This document shows, one piece after another, positions 22,386 to 22,952 of a stretch of DNA of 22,952 bases. Origin of the DNA: Vulcanimicrobiota bacterium (GTDB lineage Bacteria > Vulcanimicrobiota > Vulcanimicrobiia > Vulcanimicrobiales > Vulcanimicrobiaceae); assembly GCA_014304965.1 (NCBI GenBank), contig JACRTZ010000019.1, forward strand, positions 1 through 22,952. The letters are read 5' to 3'. The first letter of the stretch is position 1. The number at the start of each line of letters is the position of its first letter. A program made the translations under genes and the position numbers. The notes under the pieces were generated by a model. The model had not been told where the DNA came from. It saw only the letters and a list, made by a program, of their open reading frames with translations, and did no database searches.

Positions 22386-22952
22386 ATGAACGCCACACTC
22401 GGTCAGACGCGTCCCGCCAAACGCGATTACGTCGTCGGCTTTACCCTCCTCGTCATCCACCTCGGAGCGCTGGCGGCCTTGGTCCCGGCGTTCTTTTCTT
22501 GGCAGGCGATCTTCGTCGCACTAGGTTTGTACTTAGCAACGGGTTTCGGCATCACGCTCGGCTATCACCGGCTACTCACCCATCGCAGCCTCGCGCTCTG
22601 GAAGCCGCTCGAATACGCGATTTCGATCCTTGGCGTTCTGGCGTTCCAAGGCGGTCCGATCGAGTGGGTCGCGACGCACCGCATTCACCATGCGAATTCG
22701 GATACCGAAGGCGATCCGCACGATTCGAACCGCGGCATGCCGTGGGCGCACTTCGAGTGGCTCTTCCGCAAGAATCAGGCGCGCCCGATGCCCGCGGAAC
22801 GCGAACGCTGGGTCCCCGACCTGTACAAAGAGCCGTTCTATCCCCTCCTCGAAAAGTATCACGTGCTGTTTCAGCTCGCGCTCGGGGTCGTGCTCTTCCT
22901 CGTCGGCGGCTGGTCGTTCGTCGTGTGGGGCATCTTCGTGCGGCTCGGGTAT
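22386..22952 (+). CDS. Membrane fatty-acid (acyl-CoA delta-9 type) desaturase, 5' part
   Basis: 189 codons to the window edge, no stop. MNATLGQTRP opens the protein, followed by hydrophobic helices and the diiron His boxes HRLLTH (His61/His66) and HRIHHA (His98, His101, His102). GGPIEWVATHRIHHANSDTE and GDPHDSNRGMPWAH are highly typical of the delta-9 acyl-CoA desaturase class. The third box (HNxHH) is expected beyond the edge. It introduces a double bond into saturated acyl chains with O2 and an electron donor, adjusting membrane fluidity. ATG 22386 is chosen because ATG 22378 is out of frame. The Shine-Dalgarno is weak. Confidence 0.9.
   Translation, partial: MNATLGQTRPAKRDYVVGFTLLVIHLGALAALVPAFFSWQAIFVALGLYLATGFGITLGYHRLLTHRSLALWKPLEYAISILGVLAFQGGPIEWVATHRIHHANSDTEGDPHDSNRGMPWAHFEWLFRKNQARPMPAERERWVPDLYKEPFYPLLEKYHVLFQLALGVVLFLVGGWSFVVWGIFVRLGY

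Noticed and set aside
1..22952. CRISPR arrays, tRNA genes, insertion sequences, prophage
   Set aside because: I found no regularly spaced repeats, cloverleaf with a CCA-adjacent acceptor stem, transposase motif or phage structural gene in either strand by eye.

Overview
This is a GC-rich bacterial chromosome segment, with strong G/C at third codon positions, short intergenic gaps and many ATGA-type gene overlaps. It carries housekeeping genes (infC-rpmI-rplT, gltX, glmU, thyX) together with metabolic accessory genes. The mix of ThyX, a coenzyme-B12 acyl-CoA mutase with its own MeaB chaperone, a tricorn-type protease and a Uma2 protein would suit an environmental lineage such as Eremiobacterota (WPS-2), Dormibacterota or Chloroflexota relatives. 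That placement is an inference I cannot confirm. I see no phage, insertion sequence, CRISPR array, rRNA or tRNA.

Layout. (1) 3-227 (+): the 3' end of an unidentified gene. (2) 3384-181 (-): a run of thyX, a 1-Cys-type peroxiredoxin, a Ste24/M48-like membrane protein and tag. The peroxiredoxin has an in-frame TGA exactly at the peroxidatic Cys codon, followed by a stem-loop, so it reads as a selenoprotein. The Ste24-like protein has lost the HExxH zinc motif. (3) 3447-6521 (+): amidase, a DUF5819-like membrane protein and an HTTM-domain membrane protein. (4) 10803-6401 (-): B12-binding mutase small subunit, gltX, glmU and an MFS transporter, tightly packed. (5) 10913-11449 (+): a lone Uma2-family gene. 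(6) 16126-11457 (-): small membrane protein, meaB, NIPSNAP-domain protein, mutase large subunit and a secreted alpha/beta hydrolase. (7) 16209-19472 (+): tricorn protease homologue. (8) 20828-19479 (-): NRAMP-related transporter. (9) 20896-22344 (+): a promoter, a structured leader with an attenuator-like terminator, then infC (AUA start), rpmI and rplT. (10) 22386-22952 (+): fatty-acid desaturase, cut by the window edge.

How parts fit together. The two mutase subunits plus MeaB form a B12-dependent acyl-CoA mutase system. The large subunit has Phe and Gln where methylmalonyl-CoA mutase has Tyr89 and Arg207, which is the isobutyryl-CoA mutase signature; the subunit sizes (571 and 139 aa) also fit IcmA/IcmB. 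The Uma2 gene now separates the two subunit genes. The infC leader has a sigma70-like promoter, a UUCG-capped terminator hairpin just before the infC ribosome-binding site, and a 10-nt segment at the predicted transcript 5' end complementary to the terminator apex. This suggests transcription attenuation, plus IF3 autocontrol through the AUA start.

The strongest leads are the selenocysteine peroxiredoxin with its SECIS-like hairpin, the infC leader, the probable misnaming of the mutase by routine annotation, and the catalytically degenerate Ste24 protein. No gene-free stretch exceeds 300 bases; the longest is the 237-base NRAMP/infC intergenic region, described below.
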